Below are positions 23,611 to 31,969 of a stretch of DNA of 36,675 nt, piece by piece. Origin of the DNA: CAZMLC01 sp964567125. GTDB taxonomy: Bacteria > Verrucomicrobiota > Kiritimatiellia > RFP12 > UBA1067. Each line of letters opens with the position of its first letter. The stretch's first letter is position 1. Under the pieces are notes generated by a model. The model ran no database searches, was not told the DNA's origin, and was given only the letters and a program-made list of their open reading frames with translations. The DNA lies in NCBI GenBank assembly GCA_964567125.1, contig CAZMLC010000020.1:1-36675 (forward strand), written 5' to 3'. The translations under genes were made by a program, and so were the position numbers.

Positions 23611-26270
23611 TTACGGGGTGTGCGGCGAATCGGCGAGCGTTAAAATGCCCCAGGTGGTCAGGCGTGGAAGCGTCAGGCGGATGCAATCCGCGTGCGACTC
23701 AGGCGTAATGGCGACCGCAGGTTCTCCCGGCTGATGCCAGACAGCCCGCGTGGGATAACGCCAGCGCGCAGGTTGTAAAAGCGTGACCGTGATGGACTGG
23801 TAGGTTTCGGCGCGCTCTGTGTCAGGGCCGCCGAGATTCCAGTTCACGAGATGGAGCGCAGTTGTGCCGCGCGTGCGGTCCGCACGGACAAAGGCATAGA
23901 TCTGATCAGGCGCTTCGAGTCGCAGCAGTTCAAGCGCGAGGGGTTGCACAAGCGCATCGAGTTTGTTAAGCGGCGCCACGCGCAGACACCCTGAGGAACG
24001 GGCCGCTGCGAGCGTGGCTTGGTCTTCTGCGCAGAAGGAGGAGACGGGGCTGAGTTCAAGCAACAGGCGTAGACCGTGGAGGTCGCCAGGCCGAACCGGA
24101 AGGCGTGCGTAACGGCTTGCGCCGGCAATGATGCGGAAGGGAAGTTGACGGGCCGCGAGACGGAGGCAGGCTTCGGCATAGGTGCCAGGCTGGTCCGCAT
24201 TCACGAGAAGCCCGATCTCCGCGACGGTGGCGGTCGCATCGAGAAGCGCACGGTGGGTATGGACAAGATCGTAGAGGTCGCCATACTGCTCACGCGTACC
24301 GAAGTAACGCGGCTGGATGCCCGTGGCATCGCTGCCCATGTAGAGATCCCAAGGCACAAGATGTGGTTGGCCCAGTGCATAGGTCGTGGCGATCGCCGCG
24401 CGGGTGCGCGCCGTGTTGCGCGGAATGGGTGAAACGACTTGCGTGATGCGCGCGGCGTCTGCGATCTTTGCGCCGAAAATAAATTCACGGGCCGTCTGAT
24501 ATTCCGCATTCTGGGAGGATTCGCCAAGAAGGAAATCAACGACATCGATGCCGGGAAGCACGTATTCCGGACGGAGCGGCGTCAGGAGGCCATTGACCGA
24601 CACCGGGATGTATTTGCGGGGTGACCATGCATCGAGTTGGCGACGAAAATCGCGGAAAAAGGCGCGCATACTCGCAGTCTGAAAATCAAGAAAGAGCGGA
24701 GTCAGCGGCAGCGTGCGCAGGCGCGCTTTGTACGTTGCGGCATCGGGAATACCGTGTGCGCGGAGATGGTTGCGGTAATCAAACGTCGCAAGGTCATCAA
24801 TGCCCAGCGTGCGCAGTTCAGCGGGCGTGCAATGCGCGGCGAGCCATGTGCGGAACCCTGCGCGGCAGGCTGCGCAGAAACAGACGCCGGCATGGCGCGA
24901 CCAGCTCGCGTTCATCTCCCAGTCATCCACATGAAGCGAATCCGCACCTAACTCCACGAGGCGGTGTGCCTCGGTGAAAAAGAGCTGGCGGAAAGCAGGA
25001 CTGTTGCAGCACCCGGTAAAGGTACGCGGACCGAAGGTGACCATCCACGGCGGCGTGATCTTGTTGCCATCGAGATCTTCGTGACGGCCCGANNNNNNNN
25101 NNNNNNNNNNNNNNNNNNNNNNNNNNNNNNNNNNNNNNNNNNNNNNNNNNNNNNNNNNNNNNNNNNNNNNNNNNNNNNNNNNNNNNNNNNNNTGACCATC
25201 CACGGCGGCGTGATCTTGTTGCCATCGAGATCTTCGTGACGGCCCGATGGATCGTCGGCGGCAGCGCGGTTGGTGGTGGCGTGCGCCTGACCCTGAAGGC
25301 CATTCAGCGTTGCCTGGTAGTAGAGGTTTGACGCATGGGCGGCGCGCAGATAATTTTCATCAGCGCCGTAGACCCAGAGACAGTGCGTAGCGTGAAAATC
25401 ATGGGCGAGCGCAAGGGCGTTGGTGCGCGGCCAGCGCGTAGAGAAGGGAATCGCGGAGGACGGCAACCGAAACGTGAACGCGGAGGTTGAAGCTGGATTG
25501 TCGGGCATGGACAGATCAAATACCGTTGGAAGTGCTGCGTCGGATGTCGACGCCAGATCTGCCGCGAAGAGCGCGCGCAGATCAGCCGCTGTCAACGCTG
25601 TGCCGAAAACACGCACGCGATCGATCCAGCCGTTGAAGGGACGGATGCCGTTAAAATTGCCGATGACGAGTTCACCGGGTGTGGCTGTGAAGGTATCGTG
25701 GCGCTGGGCCTCTCCGAGAAGAATCAGATTCGTGTGCACGCCCGCGTAGGCGGTGATCGTTTTCGGCGCGACCGTCACCGCATAAAAGGTCCATGCCGAA
25801 GCAGGGCGGAAGCCTTTGGCGTTGGCGAACGTATAGGCCGTCTTGTTCGAATCAGCGCCGAGCATCAGGGTGAGGCCGGAAGCGGCGGGGAGGAGATCCC
25901 ATGCGCCGGGTCTGTGGATCAGGCGTGCCGGAGCATTGACGGGCATCATCGGATTTTGCCGGGCCCAGAAGGCGAGGGTGAAGGTCTCGAGCGTTGCGAA
26001 GAGGGGATGCGAGAAGCGCACGGCGCCGCCTGCCGGCGGGTCGTTCGGTGTTGTACCGCCATGGCGCGAGGCGGCAGTCAGGTCGATGCAACGGCCGAAG
26101 CGGCTGAATCCAAAGAGCGGCTCCTCGCCCTGCGCGTAGCTCTGCAACTGCGCGTTGCCGCCGAGCGTGCCGGCGTTCACGAGATTCGTCTCGAAGTCGA
26201 ATGAGACGAGAGGTCGCTCCACAGCTTGCGTGAAGCATGCGAGAAAGAGGATGAAGAGAATGGCTTGCAT
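23611..26270 (-). CDS. Secreted LamG plus TIM-barrel glycoside-hydrolase-like protein, split by an artificial gap
   Basis: The N-run at 25093-25192 interrupts the gene, but the 55 bases on both sides are identical. Merging the two copies gives one continuous frame of 2505 bases, 834 residues plus stop, so the gene is intact. Residues 1-15 are a signal peptide. Residues 20-240 are a LamG/concanavalin domain ending in NGWIDRVRVFG. The remainder looks like an alpha-amylase/GH42-type TIM barrel: HATHCLWVYGADENYL, GADSLHVDDWEMN (candidate acidic active-site region) and the C-x-C-x2-C cluster CFCAACRAGF, which recurs in hypothetical glycosyl hydrolases of this type. A C-terminal beta domain closes it. 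AAAGGAAG precedes the ATG. Substrate unknown. Confidence 0.8.
25038..25092 (+). repeat. Left copy of the 55-bp contig overlap
   Basis: These 55 bases are identical to 25193-25247 on the other side of the 100-N run. Such a pair is what two overlapping contig ends look like when a scaffolder joins them without merging. Confidence 0.95.
25093..25192. other. Scaffold gap (100 N), artefactual
   Basis: Exactly 100 N. Because the flanks are the same 55 bases, no real sequence is likely to be missing; the correct sequence is obtained by removing the Ns and one flank copy. Confidence 0.9.
25193..25247 (+). repeat. Right copy of the 55-bp contig overlap
   Basis: Identical to 25038-25092. Both copies encode the same protein piece, SGRHEDLDGNKITPPWMV, on the minus strand. 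Confidence 0.95.
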
Positions 26271-26291
26271 AACGGACTTCCTTTGATCAGA

Positions 26292-27317
26292 TCAGCATGT
26301 AGTCATGTTGCGGACGACCCCTCGCGTTTGGGGACAGGAGCGGATGAGGGTTTCCAAGGAGCCTCCGGGGCGGATCGTGCCTGTGCGGACTGCGGAGGCG
26401 TGTGAGAGAACGTAGCGGTTGCACCAGATGGCGCGCTGTTTGTTTACCCCCGTGCCGGATGCGACAGGGGAGAGCAGCAGCGCTTGGGCCTCGGCACAGG
26501 CTTGCGACACCCGTTGCGGCAGGATGTCGGGGATGCCGCCGGGGTAAACGTGGACAAAGGGTGTGCGCGTTTGCAGGCACCATGACAATACGGCGCGCTC
26601 CTCGGGGGATGTGAAGGTGGAGATGACAACCTCCCCGGGGATGAACCCCGGGGGTACGAGATGGGTGCTTGTCCCCGGCGTTTCACTGGCGACGAAGGCG
26701 GTCAGCGCGTGGGCGAGGAGATCAAGGTTGCCGTGGCTGTGGGTGGTTATCGGGCCGAAGCGATCATCATCCCAGCGGGCGGGATTGTCGCGGATATAGG
26801 CGCGGATGTTTTCCAGCTCGCGCTGCGAGGTGATGAGATTGTCATAGAAGCTGTGGAGCCAGAGGTGCGGACCGATATCGGGACACTGGCGGGCCTTGAG
26901 GAGCGCGAGATACTCGCGGGCGGCTAGGGACTTGAAGGCACCCATGATGGAGGAGAGACCCTGACCCTGGGGGCAAGCCCCAGGGGTACGATGGGATGGA
27001 CAAGCCCTAGGGGTACGATAAGAAGTGGGTATCGTAGCTCCGGGGCTTGTCCCCGGTGTCGTAGCTCCGGGGCTTGTCCCCGCGAGCTGCACGATAGCAT
27101 GCACATGATTGGGCATGAGCACAAACGCATCTTGGCGTAGGGCCGGGAATCGTGCGGGCAGGGCTTTCCAGATGGCCTCCACGCGGCCGCCGAGGTCGTT
27201 GAGGACGCAGCGCTTATCCGCGATCACACCGAAGATAGACCTATTTTGCGCCACTTGCGTCGTGACGAAAAACCAGCCTTCGGCATAGTTGATGTTGGAA
27301 TTCCGGGGTGTGGACAT
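26292..27317 (-). CDS. REP-associated tyrosine transposase (RAYT, Y1/HUH) fused to a DprA-like half-domain
   Basis: A 341-residue protein from the ATG at 27317. Residues 1-195 are a Y1 transposase of the RAYT type: MPNHVHAIV with the HxH pair (H71, H73), GAFKSLAAREY (126-136), catalytic Y158 in HSFYDNLITS, then IRDNPARWDDDRF. Residues 80-120 are a Pro/Gly/Thr-rich linker encoded by REP-like palindromes. Residues 230-310 form a second domain, VVISTFTSPEERAVLSWC, FVHVYPGGIPDILP and LLLSPVASGTGVNKQRAIWCNRYVL, which resembles the C-terminal half of the DprA/Smf Rossmann fold (SE-x-P-x-G...RNR). A GTG at 27347 is possible but no start has a clear Shine-Dalgarno site. It interrupts the glycan operon in the same orientation. 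Confidence 0.82.
   Translation of the reverse strand: MSTPRNSNINYAEGWFFVTTQVAQNRSIFGVIADKRCVLNDLGGRVEAIWKALPARFPALRQDAFVLMPNHVHAIVQLAGTSPGATTPGTSPGATIPTSYRTPRACPSHRTPGACPQGQGLSSIMGAFKSLAAREYLALLKARQCPDIGPHLWLHSFYDNLITSQRELENIRAYIRDNPARWDDDRFGPITTHSHGNLDLLAHALTAFVASETPGTSTHLVPPGFIPGEVVISTFTSPEERAVLSWCLQTRTPFVHVYPGGIPDILPQRVSQACAEAQALLLSPVASGTGVNKQRAIWCNRYVLSHASAVRTGTIRPGGSLETLIRSCPQTRGVVRNMTTC
26633..26678. repeat. REP-like palindrome inside the RAYT gene, second site
   Basis: CCCCGGGG-ATGAA-CCCCGGGG forms a perfect 8-bp stem and is followed by GTACGAG and TGCTTGTCCCCGG, the same elements as in the 26965-27084 cluster. In frame it encodes the linker around residues 213-230 (PGTSTHLVPPGFIPGEV). 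Confidence 0.7.
26965..27084. repeat. Cluster of four REP-like elements inside the RAYT gene
   Basis: Four related units of about 24 bases share the core (A/G)TCGTA plus a GC palindrome. Two on the + strand read TCGTAGCTCCGGGGCTTGT (27032 and 27059). Two face the other way: one with GGGGCAAGCCCC followed by AGGGGTACGAT (26970-26992), one with ACAAGCCCTAGGGGTACGAT (27000-27019). The unit at 26965 folds into a perfect stem, CCCTGGGG-GCAAG-CCCCAGGG. All are translated in frame as residues 80-120, giving a repeated T-x-GTSPGAT pattern. Confidence 0.8.
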
Positions 27318-27360
27318 GGAGGTTACGAAAAATGTGTGAATGCTCACAGACCGGCTCTGT

Positions 27361-27460
27361 NNNNNNNNNNNNNNNNNNNNNNNNNNNNNNNNNNNNNNNN
27401 NNNNNNNNNNNNNNNNNNNNNNNNNNNNNNNNNNNNNNNNNNNNNNNNNNNNNNNNNNNN
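27361..27460. other. Scaffold gap (100 N)
   Basis: Exactly 100 N, no shared sequence between the flanks. It hides the end of the sialidase-fold gene that starts at 28915 and whatever lies between it and the RAYT gene. The true size is unknown. Confidence 0.95.
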
Positions 27461-28915
27461 GCTGAATCCAGCGCGCAGGTCAATGCCGCGTTGATCTTCG
27501 GCCTTTAAATCGCGCTGGTTGAGGCGCGGAAGTTTGGGCATGACGACCTGCTTCGGCAAGGGCGCGGAGAGATTCAGGATCAGGCCATTGGTGGCAACGC
27601 GGTGAAGGGTCCATTGCTGGAAGAGGCCGTCGAGTAGCGGCGCAGGGATGAGGTGGGTGCGGCCAATCGTCTTCTGCGTTTCCGTGATGTAGAAGCCATC
27701 CTTTTCTTCGACGAGGTCAGGGTAGCTCATGCGGATGTAGGGATCATCATCGTAGAGCAGGATTTCGGGCTGCGACCATTCAATCATCTTGCCGTTCGGC
27801 GTGTCGATTTCGCGGCCAGCCATGAGCCAGGCCGGATTGCGGTCATCATACGGGCTGCGGCCCTCCTTGCCATTCGCGCCGAGCTCGCCGACGAAGCGTC
27901 CGCCGTGGTTGTGGAACCAGTAGAGGTAACGGCCGTTGCTGCATGACCAGACAAAGTTGGCTGCGCGGGGGTGTTTGACGCGGCGGCCGTTGGGCGTATA
28001 GGCCTTATAGGCTGGAGTGGTCCAGGTCCGTGCGCCGTCGCGGCTGTAGGCGCAGGCAGGCCAGCCGTCAATGGTGCGATAGACGCAGTAGAGGGAACCG
28101 TCGCTCAGACGCACGATGCTCTGTTCCTCTGAAACGCGACCGCCGCCCGGCGGCGTGCGCAGACCGACCGTACCTTCGGGCAGTGTTTCAAACGTTATCT
28201 TGGCGGGATCGCGTTCGGTGAGCAGATTGGGACTTTTGAGAAACGCGCCTTCGGATTGCGCAAAGAATCCTGCGCCCATGGAACCGACCTTGTGCATCAC
28301 GAGGATCGCGGCATTGTCTAGCACGAGTGGTTTGCCGACATTCCAGAAGAATTTCAGCGTTCCGTTGTAGACATTGGTGCGATCGCAGTCAAAGGCGCGC
28401 ATGGGAATTTCATAGCGTTGCGCGGACCAGGAGAGGCCGTGGTCGTCAGAGTATTTGAAGACGTAGTGTCCAAGCGAATCCACGCGTTTATACGAGCCAC
28501 CATCCTCGCGTTTGACCTCCGCAACGCGATCCGTGTTATGGTTGTAGAAGCAGTAGACACGGCCATATGCGGTTTTGAGCAGTACGGCGTAGGAGGCCTC
28601 AGGTCCTTGTGCAGGTTCGACATCGACGGGTGCAGACCATGTCTGACCGCGATCGGTGCTGCGCAGCGAAACAACGTGCTGCCCCGGTGCGCCTTCATTG
28701 CCAGAGCCCGTGGTGATGACGCAGAGCCAGGCGTTGTCATCGGTCTTCACAATATAGGGCTGATCCGCATAGTGCTTGCTGGGGATGAGCCAGCCATTCG
28801 ACAGGTGGCGTGCATCGGGTATCGCGCGCGGCGATGCGGGTGCGGCAAGAAGCGGAAAGGTCTGAAGCGCCGCGATGACGCTTAACGTCTGCAAAAAGGG
28901 GGATCGAGTTGTCAT
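27461..28915 (-). CDS. Secreted sialidase-fold (Asp-box) protein, C-terminus lost in gap
   Basis: 485 residues are visible before the gap. A signal peptide covers residues 1-25 (ending LLAAPAS). A sialidase-type propeller follows with Asp boxes STDRGQTW (86), SDDHGLSW (156) and SRDGARTW (291), and conserved EGAPGQHVVSLRS and SYPDLVEEKDGFYITET segments. As in the other propeller protein here, no FRIP motif is apparent. The visible part ends in GIDLRAGFS, which looks like the first strand of a LamG domain, so a C-terminal LamG probably lies in the gap. AGGAA precedes the ATG. It starts 9 bases after the stop of the two-LamG gene. The apparent stop at 27344 depends on the arbitrary gap length and should be ignored. 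Confidence 0.82.
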
Positions 28916-28924
28916 ACGTGGTTC

Positions 28925-31081
28925 CTATTGGATATACATCACCGTGCCTGTCGGGAGAACCGTCACGCGCGTGAGCGCGGCGGAACCGGCTTCGCCGTCC
29001 GAACCAGAGAGTTTCAGGACATAGTCGCCTGTGCGTAAAAACGTGGCCGAGGTGGTGGGTTGTGTCGCGTCCTCAATGAGAACCTTCGCGGCATCGCCGG
29101 AGACGACGGACCACGTAGCCGAGACGGTTTTCTCAAAGGGTTGCCCATCGTCTGTCACGACGCCGGGCAATGTGATTGGACGGGTAATGTGCGTAGTGAG
29201 CGTCTCAGGCAGATCGATGACCGGGGCGTGGTTATTGTCCGGGTCCGCAGCGAGCAGGCGAACTTCTTCGTCTGTCAAGAAACGGTTGTAGACGCGAATT
29301 TCGTCGATGATGCCGTCGAAGTTGCGGTTGCCGCTATTGCCGCCGATAAAGAGCGGGCCGACAAAATCCGCCGCACCGGGAAAGACCGTGGAACCGCCCT
29401 GATTGCTGGATGTTGGATAGGTGAGATAGCGCACGCCGTTGATGTATATGACCTGTTTTGCGCCGCTGGCTGCTGGACCGCGGTCAAAAAGTACGGCGAA
29501 GTGAATCCATTGATTAGTCGTCAATTTGGGCAGGGTGAGTGTCCATGTGAAATTCGTGATGCCAGTACCCATGCCGCGCGAAGAGAGGTCGAGCTGACTG
29601 GAGACTAAGTTGTAGAGAATGTAGAACTGATCCGAGTTGATGAGACGCATGTAGGGGTTGTTGGTCCAGGCGTTGTCATAGTAGATCCAGGCCGAGAAGG
29701 TCATCTGCTGCGCATTGGTGAAGGTGTGAATCGCTTGTGCACATGCAGTCTCTTTCGGACTGCGAAGTCCGTAGCCGCTCTTGCCGGTCTGAAGCACAGC
29801 TTGATTCAGCAGCGTCAACGTATTGGTTCCGGCGCTGTCGTAACTTTTTTTGGATGTTGCCGGTGTCTCATTCATCCGCCACCAATGGAGCAGTCCATTC
29901 GTTAACGTGTTGTCGGCGAGCGAAACGGTGACGGTCACTGTGTTGGTTTGTGCGCGGGCACCATCGTCGGCGATCAAGGCCAGCGTGTAGGTGCCGTTGG
30001 TCGAAAAATAGGCGGTCGTGTTGGTGGTGAACGGATTGTCGAAAAATGCCGCGCCGGGACCGTCTGCTTTTTTCCAGCAGTAACGTACAGGGCCCGGCAG
30101 GCCATCGTCGGTCACGGTGGCTGCGAGCGGCGCGCCAGTGCCGAGGAGCGCATTGGTGGAGGACCACCGCACGGTGATGGAGGGCGCGGCATTATTCTCT
30201 GGCGGCGTTCCTGCTTCGCGGATCACCGTGACGTCATTCGAAACAACCGCCAGGGTATTGGAGGCGGTCAGGCGAAAGACGTAGGTGCCTGAAACGGGGA
30301 GAGAGACNNNNNNNNNNNNNNNNNNNNNNNNNNNNNNNNNNNNNNNNNNNNNNNNNNNNNNNNNNNNNNNNNNNNNNNNNNNNNNNNNNNNNNNNNNNNN
30401 NNNNNNNCCGTCATACAGGCGAACGTCATCCAGCATGCCGATCAGCGGCCGGACGCCGCCGGCGCCCGACGAGTTATTACCGATGAAGGCGTTGCCGGCG
30501 GGAACGGTTTTCTTAAATGCAAACTTGGCTCCGGGGTCAGTACAGCGAATGCCGTTGAGGTAGAGGGTCGCAGAGACTACGCGCTCCGTGGCATTCGTAT
30601 ACTCCTGACGGTAAACCGCGACGGCATGGAACCACTTGTTCGTCGAGAAGCGAAGGTCTTGTGTTCCTGCGCCCCAATTATTACTTTCAACACCTAATGA
30701 AAGCTGGCCAATGGCATTGGAGGGCATGAGAAAGTAGGAATCCGCGCTGAGCTGCATGATGCGCGGCAGGATATTGTTCGGCGTACCGTCCATGTAGACC
30801 CAGGCCGAGATGGTGAGATTGCTCAGCGGCGGGACACTAAACGAGGCCCACGCACTACCTGTGCCATCATACCGCGTCGCCTTGCCGAAGCGGCCATCCG
30901 CGATCGAGACACCCGTTCCTAGCGTGGCGTGGCGTCCGCTTCCAGAAGCATCCGTGGCCACCTTCGCGCCGTTCGTTTCATCCATGCGCCACCAGCCAAT
31001 CAGCCGGGACGACTGCGCGGTCGCAGAGATTGTAAAAAAACACGTCATCAGCAGCCAACCCAATACAAACACCTGTTTCAT
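28925..31081 (-). CDS. Large secreted protein with two LamG domains and Ig/PKD-like repeats (internal gap)
   Basis: First gene of the leftward arm. The ATG at 31081 is chosen for AAAGGAG 7 bases upstream and for the signal peptide it opens (MKQVFVLGWLLMTCFFTISATAQ). Order: LamG 1 (residues 25-225: IGWWRMDETNGAKVA ... IGMLDDVRLYD), the 100-N gap, an Ig/PKD-like repeat (VSLPVSGTYVFRLTASN), a second such repeat (APLAATVTDDGLPGPVRYCW), LamG 2 (LLHWWRMNETPATSKKSYDS ... GIIDEIRVYNRFLTDEEV), and a last Ig/PKD-like repeat. No catalytic domain is seen; it probably binds carbohydrate at the cell surface or in the medium. By the pattern of the second LamG, the gap should hide the LamG tail and the start of a repeat. 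Confidence 0.8.
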   Translation of the reverse strand: MKQVFVLGWLLMTCFFTISATAQSSRLIGWWRMDETNGAKVATDASGSGRHATLGTGVSIADGRFGKATRYDGTGSAWASFSVPPLSNLTISAWVYMDGTPNNILPRIMQLSADSYFLMPSNAIGQLSLGVESNNWGAGTQDLRFSTNKWFHAVAVYRQEYTNATERVVSATLYLNGIRCTDPGAKFAFKKTVPAGNAFIGNNSSGAGGVRPLIGMLDDVRLYDXXXXXXXXXXXXXXXXXXXXXXXXXXXXXXXXXXVSLPVSGTYVFRLTASNTLAVVSNDVTVIREAGTPPENNAAPSITVRWSSTNALLGTGAPLAATVTDDGLPGPVRYCWKKADGPGAAFFDNPFTTNTTAYFSTNGTYTLALIADDGARAQTNTVTVTVSLADNTLTNGLLHWWRMNETPATSKKSYDSAGTNTLTLLNQAVLQTGKSGYGLRSPKETACAQAIHTFTNAQQMTFSAWIYYDNAWTNNPYMRLINSDQFYILYNLVSSQLDLSSRGMGTGITNFTWTLTLPKLTTNQWIHFAVLFDRGPAASGAKQVIYINGVRYLTYPTSSNQGGSTVFPGAADFVGPLFIGGNSGNRNFDGIIDEIRVYNRFLTDEEVRLLAADPDNNHAPVIDLPETLTTHITRPITLPGVVTDDGQPFEKTVSATWSVVSGDAAKVLIEDATQPTTSATFLRTGDYVLKLSGSDGEAGSAALTRVTVLPTGTVMYIQ
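30308..30407. other. Scaffold gap (100 N) inside the two-LamG gene
   Basis: Exactly 100 N; flanks share no sequence. Both halves happen to be in the same frame across the Ns, but the gap length is a placeholder. Internal domain repeats are a plausible reason for the assembly break. Confidence 0.95.
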
Positions 31082-31109
31082 GACAACTCCTTTAACATGA
31101 TTTGAAGCG

Positions 31110-31138
31110 AGTATGATATACCGTAATTTGTTTGTCAA
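31110..31138 (-). promoter_or_regulatory. Leftward promoter of the glycan arm
   Basis: On the minus strand TTGACA (31138-31133) is followed after 17 bases by CATACT (31115-31110), close to the sigma-70 consensus. It reads into the two-LamG gene at 31081. The -35 lies inside the palindrome at 31131-31146, so a bound regulator would block it. Confidence 0.65.
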
Positions 31139-31146
31139 CCGACAAA
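31131..31146. promoter_or_regulatory. Candidate GntR operator
   Basis: TTTGTC-AACC-GACAAA is a perfect 6+6 inverted repeat in the 123-base divergent intergenic. A further GACAAA half-site lies 17 bases on (31158-31163), over the rightward -35. FCD-type GntR proteins commonly bind short T-G-T...A-C-A palindromes, and the regulator gene is adjacent. Binding is inferred. Confidence 0.6.
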
Positions 31147-31155
31147 ATATGCTAT

Positions 31156-31185
31156 TTGACAAAAAATAATCACTTTTGATATATT
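31156..31185 (+). promoter_or_regulatory. Rightward promoter of the gntR-dctQM arm
   Basis: A perfect -35 TTGACA (31156-31161), an 18-base spacer and TATATT (31180-31185) precede the regulator ATG at 31205. The GACAAA half-site overlaps the -35, consistent with autoregulation. Confidence 0.7.
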
Positions 31186-31204
31186 AAAAATGACGAGGTA
31201 ATCC

Positions 31205-31969
31205 ATGGCAAATTATTCGGTTGAGACAGCGTTTGATGCAGGCGAGGCGGAGAATACATTGTCGCGGCGGGTCTATGCCGTCTTGCGCGACGACATTCTC
31301 GCCGGGCGGTTAAAACCTGGCGCACGGCTGGTGCGCAAGGCGATTGGGCAACGGCTGGGGGTGAGCACGATTCCCGTGATTGAGGCGCTCTACATGCTGG
31401 AGATCGATGGCTATGTGGAGAACCGCGCTCTGGCAGGGTGTCGCGTGCGCACGCTGACCATGCAGGATGTTGACAATGATCTGATGTTGCGCGAAGCACT
31501 GGAATGCCAGGCGGCACGGCTGTGCGCGGAACATGCCTCGGCGGAGGATCTTGAGCGGCTGATGAAAAAGGCGGCTCAGGTCGATCGCTTTATTCGTTCG
31601 GACACGCCGGATCAGACGCTCGGTAGTCAGCTGCATTGGGAGTTTCATATCGAGCTGGGGCGGTTGAGCGGATGCACGGTTTTTGGCGAGATGCTGAAGA
31701 AGGTCTGGTTCCAGCGCTACATGAGCCTCAACAGCTTGAAGGCGATTCGCTTTGAATCGCTTCCGGACGGCTGGCATCAGATCTTGGTGCGACGGATCAA
31801 AAAGGGCGATCCCGAGGAGGCGGAGCGGGCGATGCGCGAACATGTGCAGTTTGGTCGCAAAGACGACCGCGAGGCCTTGGAGGTCTACCTTGCCGGCGGC
31901 GTGAAGAAAGGGAAACCGCGCTCCGCGGAGAAACCCGCGAAGCGCGCGGCGCGCAAGGAGGAGCAATGA
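31205..31969 (+). CDS. GntR-family transcriptional regulator, FCD (FadR) subfamily
   Basis: A 254-residue regulator. The winged helix-turn-helix spans about residues 18-85: LSRRVYAVLRDDILAGRLKPGARL, GQRLGVSTIPVIEAL, IDGYVENRALAGCRVRTLT. The all-helical FCD ligand domain follows (about 92-215), with LREALECQAARLC and conserved His residues in LHWEFH and the REHVQFG segment, which usually hold a metal that helps bind small organic acids. A Lys/Arg-rich tail ends the protein. It probably senses the sugar acid handled by this locus and controls both divergent promoters. Its stop overlaps the dctQ ATG (ATGA). Confidence 0.9.
   Translation: MANYSVETAFDAGEAENTLSRRVYAVLRDDILAGRLKPGARLVRKAIGQRLGVSTIPVIEALYMLEIDGYVENRALAGCRVRTLTMQDVDNDLMLREALECQAARLCAEHASAEDLERLMKKAAQVDRFIRSDTPDQTLGSQLHWEFHIELGRLSGCTVFGEMLKKVWFQRYMSLNSLKAIRFESLPDGWHQILVRRIKKGDPEEAERAMREHVQFGRKDDREALEVYLAGGVKKGKPRSAEKPAKRAARKEEQ

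Noticed and set aside
26965..27084. Possible CRISPR-like array
   Set aside because: The units occur in both orientations, are imperfect, have no uniform spacers and no cas gene is near; REP-like palindromes fit better.
27246..27508. Open frames running across the N-runs at 27361 and 33630
   Set aside because: They depend on the arbitrary 100-base gap and join unrelated sequences.
21308..28915. Naming either propeller gene nanH
   Set aside because: Asp boxes occur in many propeller families; without the FRIP motif and sialic acid genes the specific name is not supported.
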